A DNA stretch of 64,000 nt from Galeopsis tetrahit (Eukaryota; Streptophyta; Magnoliopsida; Lamiales; Lamiaceae), in contig OY776125.1 in NCBI GenBank assembly GCA_963675135.1, positions 26,152,565 through 26,216,564 of the forward strand, read 5' to 3'. This document shows, piece after piece, positions 10,600-22,611 of the stretch (position 1 is the stretch's first letter; each line of letters starts with the position of its first letter). A program made the translations under genes and the position numbers. The notes beneath the pieces were generated by a model. The model worked only from the letters and a program-made list of their open reading frames with translations. It was not told the origin of the DNA and ran no database searches.

Positions 10600-12200
10600 T
10601 TACGGCCCTTTATACGCCCCTCCCCCCAGTTGTATTTGTGTCTTAATTCTGTAAACAATCTTGGTAAGCCATTTTAATGGCCTTCAGACGCTTTAAATAA
10701 TTGAGTAACATGCATCGAATATTGCTTATTGCATTTCCCTCGACTCATTTTTCATTGCTTATTATGGTGGAATGTATTTCACCCAAAACAAAGTCCTGAT
10801 TCAGAAGTCTATATTTGTTTTGGGATGAGAGAAATTCTGGAGGGAGAATTCTTGATAAATATTGATTATGTGGGTTTGTTTTGGGATTTTGAGTAGGATT
10901 ACAAAGATATGATGTAATTTTATTTCAAATCAATTGTGTTATAGTGAATAATATTGTAATATAATGTAATTTTTATGTCAAATTAATAGTAAAAATGTAT
11001 GATATTGAATTATATTATTATTATTATTATATATATGAATATGAATGGAGTTAGTGAAATTCAAATGTTAAATTTCGAATAGTTCCAAAATAAACCAGCC
11101 TTATTATGAAATAAATCCTCAATCAGTCGAAAATAAACCGGCCTTATTATGAAATAAATCCTCAATCAGTCGAATATCTGTCTTACACTTGTTATTGTGA
11201 TTCCATTCTTAAAATAGTCTCTTCCATATAGTGACATACCATAAATTATGTTTAGATATTCAACAAAAAATACTAATAAATTTCAATTTCGTCTCACATT
11301 AATATTTTCAAAATATATAATCTATTAAAAAAAATTGACCAAGCTTTCAATATGCTTTAAAAAGTCTCGATTATTCTATTTGAATAACATAGATATTGTT
11401 TGTAATAACATAGATATTGTTTGTAATATGATCGTATTTCATTTATAATGCTTTGATTCACCGTAATTTTAGTACTTTATTGTGTAATAATTGCATTGAC
11501 AAATGAAAACTGAATGGACTCTCAGTCCCCCAATATGAATATCCCCTTCTCCATCATTGCTTTTCCATACATGGTCGTGAATAAATAAAGGGAGTACTAT
11601 AAAATTTCAATGTATTATACGGAGTATTCTGTAAAATTGAACAAATACGTCTTTAATGTATTTTATTGGTGCACATAAATCAATTTATCTTTAAATTAAA
11701 TAAAAATGCACTTTTACTAATTCAAAATAAACGTATATTTTCTAATTTCTATACAATGGAATTTCACATTAAGTTTTTTTTTTTTTTAAATATTGAAACT
11801 TAGGGAAAATTCGAATTTGAAATTTTGAAATTTAATTCATGTTATACTTTAGAATTTTAAATTAGAATTTTAAAATCACACCTTATAAAATATCTATAAA
11901 TTCTACAAATTCTATACTATGAAGTTAAATTATATCCTACGTAAATCTCAAAACAAACACAAAATATACATGTCATTAGAATTTCAAAATCCACTAGATT
12001 TTAAAATCAAATCCCAAAATAAACATCGCCTTAGGTGGTGTTTCCTTAGAGACTGTGGTGGATTTGATTGAGATTGAAAAAAGTGGATTATGTCAAATTA
12101 AAAGTGATGTTGTAATATTTTATTAGTTGGTAAAAAAATAATATGACAATAAAAAGTTGTGTATTAAAAGAGAAAAATAAAAGTTAAAATTTATAAGTTC
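10600..12200. other. AT-rich intergenic DNA with a 45-bp duplication
   Basis: Contains the 3' end of the YGL/LRDR transcript and a direct duplication at about 11080-11174 (AAATAAACCAGCCTTATTAT through TCAATCAGTCGAA). No gene is visible. Confidence 0.5.
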
Positions 12201-12429
12201 ACAAGTCGAACCAGATGCTGGAGTGTAATCGAGATCTTGCTTGGTGGACCACCAAGGGGCAAAACCAGGAAAAGGAAGATGGCACACCCCTGAAAGTCAC
12301 CTACCAATTAAAACGATTAAAAAGTTCGAAAAAACTAATCAAGACCAGGGAAACCCGAAGTAGGATGAAGGGCCTATGGAGGGTCAAAAGCATCGGCCCC
12401 ATCTACCCTTGAACTTGGAGACAAGGATC

Positions 12430-14310
12430 ATTTTAGAGTCGATCCTTACCGATGATCTAACAGTGTAGTCCGCGTAGGCTCTAACCTCGAAGTCATCGAT
12501 ATCGTTGTCCAAAATCTGTTGATGGGATAGCCTCCCTCGGGCACCCTGGGATTCTTCGTGGAGCGAGACGAGGCCGCTCGAGCAGGGGTAAGAGCGTTGG
12601 TAGACAACTTCAACAAAGCAGCAACCTCCAAATCCTGAGTGTTGCTAACCGCCGCAGCCACAGGCTCTAGACAAACGTCCGAGGGCTTATCCGTGCAGAA
12701 AGTGTTGAGGCTGGAGAAAGAGTTGCTTACTGGGACCGAATCGACTCTAATAGCCAGTGTAGGATCCCGTGGGGGCGCTCTAGGTCGGAGGTCTGAAGGG
12801 GAAGGCCTCGACCGTCTTCTGTGGCGGGTCCTACCACGGAAATCATCACGGGGTGGTGGTTGTGGGTCCGAGGGTGTTGGGGCGTGTCCCGAGCAACTGC
12901 AGACATGTGTCCAACCACCTTCAATGGCTGCAAAACTCCGGAAGATGTTCATAGAGCACTTCTACCATCACAAATCGATAACCACATTCTAGGACCAGTC
13001 GTTCGAAAAGAGGTTGTTTCACATCCACCTCGATTAAGATTATAGCATATTATGTCACGTTCTTAATCGATGTGTGATCGTCCATCTTAACGAGTGTGTC
13101 AACTGCCAAAGCCGCAGCCGAGAGAACCGTGTGCTGCCAAAGTTCAATCGGAAGGTCGATGAAGTGTACCCAAACCTGAGCCGTCGAGGTCGGGGCCTAG
13201 TTCGGGTTGAAACCGGGAGACCCTTTTTGCAGTTGGATGGAACCTGGGACCAGCTTCCAAGTCCATCTCCTAAAAATACGTTCGCGCTCTTCCAATGATT
13301 GAAATTTGAGAACATCGCAGTGGCGGAGGGAGAGGGGTACTTGGGGTACAGTTGTACCCCCAAAATTTAAATTTTTTCACTAACATACCGTGTAAAAAAA
13401 TATTGTACCTCAATTTTAATAATATTCTACATTTATTAATAATAAGAAAATAAATTGAGCCCAATCCAATTCTTCTAGCTCAATATTAATTTAAAAAATT
13501 AGAGTTTATATATATTATTAATATATATTAAATTAATTAATTGAGATAAAATTGTTAATAAGTTGTTGTTTCGATTGTGAATTTTTTATACTAATAACAA
13601 TAGTTTTAATCTTATTACTAACTATCAATTCAATTAAAAAAAATGTTGAATGGTACGTCTAGTTTCTTTCAGAATGACGTCCAACCAATATATAAAAGAG
13701 TATAAACGGTGAAAAAATGTGGATGATCCGTATCAAATGATTGTTTGATTACTTTTATTAAAAATGATGTGTTTCTATAAATTTTCAATGATGATGCCAC
13801 ATATCGCATCCTAAAAAAATGATAACTTTACGAACTCAATTGTATTTATAATTTGATTTGTAAGTTATGTATTTTTATTTTTATTTGCATCGAGTTGTAT
13901 AACTTAAAATGTTTCGTACCCCCGAATCTAAAATCTTGGATCTGCCACTGGAACATCGAATCATTTTCCGATTGGAACAACGGACAGTCACACTTGAAGG
14001 GACCAGGTTTCGACGAGCCTCTTTGACACCTCAGCATACGAGATTGGGCTTTGCCACAGGAAGTGAGTAAGCAACCAATCAGAACATCCTTGAATTCATT
14101 CACACCAGCCTGTAACGTTGTGTTATCGATTGAAATCGTGAAATAATCCCCCTTCTTACACGGGCGCATGTGGTCTGGACAAACGACTGGGCTCGTGGAG
14201 GAGGGGCCAACACACAAGACGAGCGTCTTGGTAGAGGGCGGGGCCGGAGTGCTCTGCCCAACCAAGTTAGACACGGACGAGGTAGGCAACGATAACGTCG
14301 ATAAAGAGCT
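12430..14310 (-). pseudogene. LINE-type retrotransposon ORF1 remnant (DUF4283-like), split by a hAT element
   Basis: On the minus strand, blocks on either side of 13318-13950 read as parts of one protein. Upstream block (14289 downward): a Pro/Ser-rich start, then FTISIDNTTL, LQAGVNEFKDVLIG and a Phe-Lys-Cys block. Downstream block (about 13310 downward): FNHWKSANVFLGDG, then basic and Pro/Arg-rich low-complexity sequence to about 12446. The ISID..TLQAG..EFKDVLIGRLL pattern is typical of the DUF4283 region at the start of plant non-LTR retrotransposon ORFs. There are frame shifts and no reverse transcriptase, so this is a dead 5' fragment. The base composition is clearly more GC-rich than its surroundings. 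Confidence 0.5.
13318..13950. mobile_element. Non-autonomous hAT-type element with perfect 8-bp TSD
   Basis: The element starts CAGTGGCGGA and ends TCTGCCACTG, inverted with one mismatch over 10 bp. The inversion extends through GTACCCCC/GGGGGTAC-type subterminal sequence. Both sides carry the 8-bp direct repeat GAACATCG (13310-13317 and 13951-13958). Ends of CAGTGG type and an 8-bp TSD are diagnostic of hAT elements. The 633-bp interior is AT-rich with no transposase. Confidence 0.88.
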
Positions 14311-14591
14311 AATAATAGGTTAGAAGAAATCAATGAACCCAGGAAAGTGCGCCTTCAAGGATGAGAGGTGGACACCAATAGATACTGTCTGGTCAAATGT
14401 TTTCATTGATTTCATAAAGAAAGAAAATGAATGTGTGAAAGGTAAAAAAATAATAGAAGAGATAATGAATATGTGAAAGAGAAATATGAGAGATAAATTA
14501 GTGTAGAAGAAAAGTATGAAAGATATTTAGTGATTAAAAAGAATTAAAAAGAAAAGGATGATACAATTGTATAAAAATAGGTATATAGATA

Positions 14592-14847
14592 CTCCCTCAG
14601 TCACACTTTCCTTAACGGGGTTCCAACATTTTTTTGCACACTTCAAAAAAGGAAACAACTCACATAATTTTTACCAATAATACCCATCCTTTATTTTACT
14701 TCTCTTCCCATTAGTCAAATCTTCCCCACTTTAATCAATGAATTATCAATAATACCCCTCCTTTATTTTATCTTACACACCACTTTATTCTATTTTTTTA
14801 ATCTCCGTGCCGATCAAAGTGTGCATAAAATCTTGGTACGGAGGGAG
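14592..14847. mobile_element. Stowaway-like MITE
   Basis: Begins CTCCCTCAGTCACAC and ends GTACGGAGGGAG, flanked by TA on both sides. 256 bp, no coding capacity. Confidence 0.75.
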
Positions 14848-16230
14848 TATATTATAAAAATGAATTGATATTTAAATTTATATTTAAATTTAAACTTGAA
14901 AGAGATTGGATAGAATGCTCCATTCAAACTGATCAATCCATAATCAAAGACCAATTCACTCTTAACTAATGCATTTCTTGAATTTGTGTGTTTGGTCAAT
15001 ATAAAATATCTCATATTTGTGTTTATTATTACGTGCTTTTTGTGTGTTGACATGATTTTTTTGAAATAAATTAGAAAATTTATCATCTAACCACAATAAT
15101 TGAAAACACATACATTTATTTTGTGTTAATAAAAGTGTCCTTTTGTTTAATTTAAAAATAAATAAAAAGAGTTTATTTGCATAAAAATACTTTTAGCGCA
15201 TGTTTGATAGACCTGATTCTTCCACCCACAAACTAAATTAGATGTAGGTTTTAAAACCAGATTAACTTTTGTCAGGATTAGATATTTGTTGTTTGATACA
15301 CTTTAATTGTCGGTCTAAGTAGGTGTGTATGTTTTTTTTCTTAAGATTTAAATTACTAAATTGCCCCTCTATTATTTACAAAATTTCTACAACTAACCCT
15401 TCGTCTTTAATCTCATCACACTAGGGTTTTGCTGCTGTACATAGCTTCCATTCAAATTCAAGAATCTGCCTTCAAGAACTCATCCACACTTCTGCGAAAA
15501 AAAGAAAAAAAAAAGGATTACATTCGCGAGGGTTTCATCTGTTTGAATTTTTTGTTGAGAGTTTGTGGGCAAACTGTTTGTCCTGTTTCGCTCGAGCCGT
15601 AGACGGATTTGACGAGAGAGTAAACAAATTTTGTTTGTAAGATCTGTGATTTTAATTCAAATTTGTATTTGTATACATTTGCATATATTTGTATATCTAA
15701 TTTTTGTGCGTATACTGACAATCCAAATCTTTTTTTTTTAATATACGGTCGGCATTTGGAAGGTTCATGGGGTGAATAGTTTGGCCTGTTTTCTCGAGCC
15801 ATAAGCGAATTTGACGAGAGTGCTGATTTTCTGCTTTTTTCTGCATTTTTTCCATTATAAAAAAACTGCTTATTTTGGAGTTCCACCTACTCTGTTCAAT
15901 CTCCTTCACAGAGAATGGCCATCTTCAATTTTGTATCCTTTTTTATCATTTAGAAATCAAATTCCAGTAGTAGTTCAAAAAAATAAATTTGTAATTTGTA
16001 CATGTTTTGTATCTGACTAAAAGACTATTTGTTATAGTTGAGTTGTAGCATTGGAGGATTGTTAGAGTTATACAAATTGGGGATGTGTGTTCTAACTTGA
16101 AGAATTAATTGTCTGTTTGAATTGCTTTTGTTGGATTGAGTTTTGATATATGTATACAAAAATTGGTCATTTACTTTCAAGAAGGTAGTACTTTGTTGAA
16201 CTAATTTTGTATTTTTTTTGTAATAGATCA

Positions 16231-16383
16231 ATGTCAAACTTTGTTGGTGATTCACCCACACCTGAATGTTCTTGTGGAAACGGACGGATGGTGCTCCGAT
16301 GTGAAGGTGAACGTGAACAAAATCCTGGGCGTTACTTCTTCAAATGCCCAAAGTTTGGTAGTTTATATTATCATATATTTTAA
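16231..16383 (+). CDS. GRF-type zinc finger small protein or first exon
   Basis: The frame encodes 50 residues. It contains CSCGNGRMVLRCEGE followed by NPGRYFFKCPKFG. The C-x-C-G...NPGR-x-F-x-x-C pattern defines the GRF zinc finger, a nucleic-acid-binding module common in plant transposon-linked proteins. A 3' splice site (TTTGTAATAG) lies just before the ATG. A GTAGTT donor at 16358 would let it splice onward, because GRF domains usually have a final Cys beyond this point, which is missing in the unspliced frame. Phase does not match a simple join to the Myb/SANT exon at 16749, so I list it separately. It lies inside the Harbinger element. Confidence 0.6.
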   Translation: MSNFVGDSPTPECSCGNGRMVLRCEGEREQNPGRYFFKCPKFGSLYYHIF

Positions 16384-16474
16384 GGAATATTAATGCTAGT
16401 TGTCACTTGTAAATCTATTTAGATTGATGGATAATAAATGTAGTACGCAGCCAAAATGCTTCAAACGAATTGAA

Positions 16475-16560
16475 TGTCCAGATTTGAATACCAACTCTAA
16501 TGAATGTCCAGATTTGCATACCAACTCTAATGAATGTCCAGATTTGCATATCAACTTCTA
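16475..16560. repeat. ~33-bp tandem repeat, three copies
   Basis: AATGAATGTCCAGATTTGCA followed by TACCAACTCT is repeated between the GRF exon and the Myb/SANT gene. Confidence 0.85.
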
Positions 16561-16748
16561 TTTTCATTAGATTTGATATTTTGACATTGGCAAGGACATA
16601 CATTAAAAACCACTAATAATAACACACCAACTCACATTAATTCAATTAATTCAACCAATTTGTGCAGTACTCAGCTATATATACACGTAGTTGGTTGTTT
16701 AGAATGATACACTTCACCACCTACATATTCTTGCAGCAAACTCACACA

Positions 16749-17633
16749 ATGAGCTACAAGAGTATTGCACCACAAGACTTCTACTTCTACCAGGGGGGTT
16801 GGACGGAGCCGGCTATTAACATCTTCGTCAACATTCTCGTGCAAGGTGTTGAATGTGGTTCTTGGACTGTTGGCAAACCAAACTACCACGACCTCAATGA
16901 AGCTGTTGACGTTGTGAATTGCGTGATGGATACGAAATTCACCTTTGATGATGCAGTCACACAGTGTAACTTGCTCGAGAAACGCTATAAAACCTTCAAA
17001 CAGATTCTCGAGGTTGATGGTGCGTGGTACGATCGTGTAATTAATTTTGTGTACGTGCCGGATTGGGATGAAGTGTTCAAGGTACCTTATCACATTTCAC
17101 TTAACTTGCATATATAATAATTTTAGCAAGCAATGATTTTGTGTACAATGCTTTTTACTGCATAGATGAATGAATTTGCTAAAGCCTTCTACCACAAAGG
17201 GGATCCAACGTTCGATCGACTGAAATCTCTGTTTGAAAAGGTTCGGGATCGTTCGACCGAGATCATCAACATCAGCTCTGATGGACCAATGGTGAATGTT
17301 GCGAACACTTGTAAGGAACCTGTAGTGATTGTCGATTCCGACGAAGAGCAAGAAGTTGAATCGCCTGTGGTGGGTCGCAAACCCCCTCGTAAGAAGTTGT
17401 TCCATGTTGACGAAGAGGTTACGGGCCTTGTGAGCGCTGAATCGAAAACAGCTGAAAAACCATCCTTTATTGCCAAACGTGAACCTAAGAATAAAGTGTT
17501 GCCTCCCAAGTGCCCAAAACCAACTCATCCTGAATGCGAAGTCGGTACCGTCTGGGATATCAAACATACTTCGAGCTCTTTTGACTCATCCAGCCCTGCA
17601 AAGTACTACCTCTCGCCTCATGGAAGCAAGTGA
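16749..17633 (+). CDS. Myb/SANT-like domain protein inside the Harbinger element (second SANT gene)
   Basis: Two exons, 16749-17081 and 17166-17633, join in phase 0 across an 84-bp GT-AG intron to give 266 residues. Residues ~15-95 form a Myb/SANT-like trihelix: a Trp-led first helix (WTEPAINIFVNILVQGV), then a TFDDAVTQCNLLEKRYKTFK recognition-type helix. Then come PDWDEVFK and a short EFAKAFYHKGDPTFDRL helix, as in plant Myb/SANT-like proteins related to L10-interacting MYB and Harbinger ORF1. The C-terminal half is charged and Ser/Pro-rich with an acidic VDSDEEQEVE patch and KPPRKK, possibly a nuclear signal. It runs opposite to the transposase genes. It may be a second DNA-binding cofactor or a captured host gene. 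I set the start at the first ATG after a TTCTTGCAG acceptor. Confidence 0.72.
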
Positions 17634-18269
17634 CTATCCTACTTGCTTCTGTTATACCCATATATATTTTAAGGGCCCTTTTGCGCATTAACCTATTGTA
17701 CGGAAGTAATATAAGTTTGTGGTTTAGTAGTAATGCTTTTGTTTATCGATGTAAAACTCGTTAGACAATTTTCTTATTCACGCGAAGTGTATGCATCGAA
17801 TGATAACCTATAGTTGGCAAGTTCTCCACCTCAGGTGGCTGTCTATAAGTGATCAGGTATTAATTATGATTATGAAGGTTGTTATCCTGTTTCAGTATTT
17901 TAATTGCAATGCCATGCTCTTTAGAGTTATGACATGAGAGAGATGTGTCATTAATAGTTGTTCGATTTTTTTCTAACACCTGAATTGATGTTTCATGTTT
18001 CCATTTACAAAATTATTCAAGACATCACTTAAAAAAAAAAAATCGATGATAACTTTGACAGAATATGCGCCTAGTTACTTAGTTGAAATTCTGATTCTTA
18101 TGAGTTATGTAGTAAGGAAATAAGGTGGCAGTTGAGTGATGTTGAGATGTATATTGCCTACTCTGCTGTTTGTTTGAATGAAGAAAAAAAATGAATTAAA
18201 ACCCTTAGTTCATATATATTGAATCTTAAAGTTGAGTGCTGCAACTTCAAATTTAATTCATGGAACCAA

Positions 18270-18780
18270 CTTCGATTTAAAACACATAATTAAGCAAATT
18301 CAGTCCACTCATCACTGTACAATCAACTCATAATCTGCCACAAATATTTAACACATAATTAAGCAAATTCAGTCCACTAATAATCTGTACAATCAACTCA
18401 TAATTTGCCACAATATGTACCTGTTAAATTTAAATTCATATATCTAAACATTTAGTGCAAACAATATGTACTTGTTAAATATTTGTATATCTACTTTTCA
18501 ATGCCTGAAACCACATAAAATAATACAAAACAACCACGAGTCTTAAATTAACATGGCAACAATCAACATTGTTCTTGCTACTAATCATACATTCTGATAA
18601 AGTCAGTACACATACATACTGCCGCATTAAAAAACCACAAAAGTTAGCCAATATTGTTCTTGCTACTACTAACCCCATACATTCTGCCACATTAAAAAAC
18701 CACAAAAGTTAGCCAATATTTTTCTTGCTACTACTAACCCCATACATTCTGCCACATTAAAAAACCACAAAAAGTCAGTA
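18270..18780. repeat. Two tandem arrays in the convergent intergenic part of the Harbinger element
   Basis: At about 18285-18415 a ~70-bp unit (ACATAATTAAGCAAATTCAG onward) occurs twice. At about 18550-18775 a ~70-75-bp unit (CATTAAAAAACCACAAAAGT, then GCCAATATT and TCTTGCTACTACTAACCCC) occurs three times. They lie just 3' of the minus-strand ORF1. Confidence 0.8.
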
Positions 18781-18793
18781 CACAACGGAGCTA

Positions 18794-19888
18794 CTAAATA
18801 CCTCTTGCTCGCACAAGAATGTCTTCGGCATACACAACTCGTGCATCATCTGATAAAGTCATAAACATCTCTAGGCATTCGACCCTTGCACCTATGTACT
18901 CGGAAATTTTCAGCTTATCGCGAACTGTTAATCCTGGTATACTTTCTAGCATTCCAAACACTTGGTTCCTTTTTATGCCCAAATCATGGTCGTATCCTAT
19001 ACGACTTGCAACTTTATCTAGCCTCTCACAAGTTGATTGCCAGTAGTTTCCAAGCATATCCACCAAAGCATTCTCATTTTCTCCACTCTTCGACTTTCTC
19101 TTCTTTTTACCTTTACTAATAGATGGTTGCGCATTTTGTGTAGTGTATGTAGTGCTATCGGCCTCTTGATCGTTTAATGGCGTTTGACTGGGATTTGGGC
19201 CATTCATGTCATCCACATTCACGTAATTCTGATCGTTGCACTCATCACTAGGTTCTACGTTTGATGGCGTTCGGCTGGGATTTGGACGTCGGTATTGATT
19301 TCTCAATACTTCAAACGCATCAGGTATGTCCTCTGCAACATATCCTGTTGCACGATCCTTCCCAAATATCTGAACCCAGTCGTCGTACAATGGCCATTCC
19401 CTGTGGCGCATCCCCTTCATATTTGGATCTTTCTAAAATAATAATAAAAAAAATGTTCATAATAACAATCATTAATATTTTAATAAATAAATTAAAAGGC
19501 ATCAGCATCATTATTATACCTTCAATATGCTCTCCCATTGCTCATCTGTGTATTCAATTGTGTTCGTATTTGAGTTAAAACCCACCCCACTAGTTTCACG
19601 TGCAGAGACTAAAGAACTGTAGGTCTTCCTCCACGTTGTAATTTTGGATGTGATATTCGGATTAGCAAGTAAATCGGTGCCAGGAAATGCTGCTTTGAGT
19701 GCATCTTCCAACTTGTTCAAATATCCCGTACGGAACCCGTTTTCACTTTTCCAACCTCTGTTCACCAAATCGTGCAGTGCCCCAATGAGTACGACTTCTT
19801 CCCTATTAGTCCAAACTCTTCGAGTATTGCCTGAAGCTTTCTTAGCCGAACCTCTACCACGATGTGTAGCCACTCGTGGGGGTTCCAT
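18794..19888 (-). CDS. PIF/Harbinger ORF1: Myb/SANT-like DNA-binding cofactor of the transposase
   Basis: Two exons (19888-19520, then 19432-18794) joined in phase 0 encode 335 residues. After a basic Arg/Gly-rich start, residues ~18-120 form a Myb_DNA-bind_3 trihelix: VWTNREEVVLIGALHDLVNR, a central ITSKITTWRKTYSSLV helix, and TDEQWESILK. Then come REWPLYDDWVQIFGKDRATG, a Ser/Pro/Asn-rich linker, a basic KGKKKRKSK nuclear signal, and C-terminal helices. In PIF/Harbinger elements this protein recruits the transposase to the ends and carries it to the nucleus. The start follows a TATTTTCAG acceptor, implying a 5' UTR intron. No stop or frameshift interrupts it. Confidence 0.88.
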
Positions 19889-20167
19889 CACTATCTGAAA
19901 ATATAAAAACATAAGAGCAAAAAATTGGATCACAAACAAATGCACATAAATAAAACATCAATATAACACCATTGTAAATCAATCATTTCAGCAACCAACA
20001 ACATTATCACAACCCACAGTCAATCATATCTTACACCATTAATTAAAATATCATGAAAATATAGATGTTCTAATATCATGAAAACACCCTAAAATAAATG
20101 CAGATGTTCTAATATCATAAAACTACATCAAATAACCAGCTGAATTACAATAATGCATGCAATACAC

Positions 20168-21551
20168 CTAAGCACCATTATTGTATTCAGCCCATATTGT
20201 TTGAGCAATGTCTTCTCGAAGAGTCGTCCAATCATTTGTTGCATCAGTACTGGTAATGAATTCAACATTTTCATCTGTGTCTGCATTGTCATCATCTTCG
20301 GTATCTAGATCCTGCTCAAAAGGGTCGATAGGCATCTCCCTACGTATAAAATTGTGTAGCAAGAAACAAGCCATTATCATCCTAATTTGTGTTCTAATAG
20401 GATAGAATGCTGCACTCCTAAGGATCCCCCAACGCATCTTCATTATTCCAAAAGCACGTTCGATTACATTGCGTGCGCGAGTATGTCGCATGTTATAATG
20501 CTCTTCATATGTCATGGGTCTCGCAGCAGCTGGTCCCCACTCATTTAAGTGATATCGCACACCCTTAAATGGAGTCAAGAAACCGGGAGAATTTGCATAA
20601 CCATTGTCACACAAATAGTAATTACCTGTAATTGTCAATAAGAAAATATATATTTTGTTGTTATATAACAATAGAAAACATACATGTAACTTGTGTACAA
20701 TATGACATATTTTTAAAATAAAAAAATTACCTATAGGGACCTTCAAGCCGCGGACCCTAGTGACTGCATCTCGAAGAACTCTCGCATCATTAGCAGACCC
20801 CTCCCAACCGGGTAAAACGTACGAAAATTGCAGCTCTCGATCACAAACAGCAAGCACATTTGTAGAGATTTGTCCTTTCCTACTCCTAAATCGTCCTCTT
20901 TCAGCGGCAGGTGCGCGGACGTTTATGTATGTTCCATCTAATGCCCCGAGGCATCCCTGTGTAATAAAAAAAAAAAAATCAGTAGACAGTAATGTTAGTC
21001 CCATCTACAAAATAATAATTTATGAAAATAAGTACCTTGAACCACTTCCACCGGTGATTATCACAGTCTTGCGGTACCGGTGTCGGCCTCACTAATAACA
21101 CTGAATGAAGTTCTAGTACTGACGTCAAGACCATGTGCACGTAATGGGAAATAGTTTGTCCGGATCTCAAAAACTTAAATTGAACGACTCTATTTTTCTT
21201 ATGGTGAGCTAGTATGGACAAAAACATAGCAACTTGTTCTTCAATAGTAACAAACTTCCCATCAACTAAACCTCCTAAATTCTTTAAAATAGAACAGAGT
21301 CGGCCAAACGTGTTACGATCCATTCGGAGATTAGATATGCATTCACGATCGTGCCCCCCAACAAGTCGAGACATTACATTAACTTGGGTTGGAATACGGT
21401 CAATGTAACTAAACGAGGACCCACGTCTACGCTTTCTTCCTCTTTTCCTATTCATATACTCGACAACTATCATGGTAACCACAATCATTTGATGAATTAT
21501 TTCTTCTAGCAACACGTAAAGTATCTCATTTTCCTTATTCACCAAACTCAT
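20168..21551 (-). CDS. PIF/Harbinger transposase (DDE_Tnp_4 nuclease)
   Basis: Three exons (21551-21036, 20956-20731, 20625-20168) with GT-AG borders give 399 residues. The N-terminal part carries a basic NRKRGRKRRRG stretch and the helical MDRNTFGRLCSIL region of these transposases. The catalytic core has the first Asp in GALDGTYI, the second in WEGSANDARVL, the conserved YYLCDNGY, and the Glu in RNVIERAFGIMKMRWGIL. The domain ends with MACFLLHNFIRRE and an acidic tail. All expected catalytic residues are present and no stop interrupts the joined exons, so the enzyme may be active. It cuts and joins DNA at TTA/TAA sites together with the ORF1 protein. The promoter should lie between 21560 and 22600. 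Confidence 0.92.
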
Positions 21552-22611
21552 CTTACAAATCAGCTTGTTCTAAACTACAAATTCTGCGTATAAGATTACA
21601 TATGTATATCATTAGTTGTACTAAAAAAAGCTCACACATAATATATCCTTAAAAAATAATGTGACTGGTTTTTTTTTTACATGAATCTTACAACAATGGT
21701 AGACTACTATAAAGTGAAAATCTTTGTTCTTGAAAGCAACATTAATTTTTTATTTTGCGTATTTAATTCCCTTATTGTAATCATTTGTGATGGTCCCAAA
21801 ATCATAGCCCAACAATCTGTGTAATATGAGAAACCAAACCATAACTGCATTGTTTACACAAAATCCTCTGTAAGTTGAACAACAAAAAATTGGGACTCAA
21901 AAACATTAGAACCAAAATAACATACTTAGCAGTAAAAAAAATTGAAAGGACTGTGCTTTCATTTTCGTTTAAAATATAAACTCATAAACACATATTTAGC
22001 GAAAAAAAATTCAAAGAACTGGTGTGAAATTTTTCGTTTAAAATAGAAAGAACAACCCATAAACCCATAAACAACTAAAACCAGGAATTGAATTTCCTAT
22101 TCAAAACCAAAGCCCCAAGAAACGCCTCAAACCTAGAAAAGAAAATGAAAGCACAATGAGGGTGAACAAGATGAAAATGAACACAAAATACATGTTTCGA
22201 ACCCACCACTTCAAACAAGATGCAAATGAAGCACAAAATATATTACTCCTACCTCTTTGTAGTTGATGTCTTCAATCGCGAATGGTGGCGCTAGGGTTTT
22301 CGTCGGGAGAGAGTTTTCAAGAAAGAGGCAGACGCAAATGACACGGTGTGTTAGGGTTTTGATGTTAAATATGAGGGTCATAAAAGTCATTATGCACTCA
22401 TATCTTGAATACTATTTCATCTCAGATATTTTAACTCCGTGTTTTTGCCCAGTGAGAAAAACTCTTTACAACAGTGTTTAAGTGTGGGCTTGGCCCATTA
22501 TCTTGGGCTTTCATGATTTTGGGTCTTGTCTATCAAACAACAGATTGACATTGCTAATTCATCAGGTGCAGCGTAATCTTGGCACTATCGTGTCTATCAA
22601 ACAAGCACTTA

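Larger units (their letters stand above)
15193..22611. mobile_element. Complete PIF/Harbinger transposon with TTA target duplication
   Basis: The left end GCGCATGTTTGATAGAC (15196-15212) and the right end, read inverted, GTGCTTGTTTGATAGAC (22592-22608) match at 15 of 17 positions. Each is flanked by the 3-bp duplication TTA (15193-15195 and 22609-22611), the PIF/Harbinger target. A second inverted motif, TGTTGTTTGATA, lies inside each end (about 15288 and 22531). The 7.4-kb interior carries an apparently intact DDE transposase and Myb/SANT ORF1 on the minus strand, and two additional plus-strand genes in the left half. The structure is that of a potentially autonomous element. Confidence 0.92.

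Noticed and set aside
12639..13298. Plus-strand ORFs of 117 and 74 codons
   Set aside because: They are GC-rich shadows of the minus-strand LINE remnant and lack a plausible start or domain.
16671..17567. Antisense ORFs of 140 and 156 codons
   Set aside because: They are mirror frames of the two exons of the plus-strand Myb/SANT gene, which has domain similarity and splice sites.
16231..17633. One fused GRF plus Myb/SANT protein
   Set aside because: The only good donor (16358) leaves phase 1 while the acceptor before 16749 needs phase 0, so the join breaks the frame.
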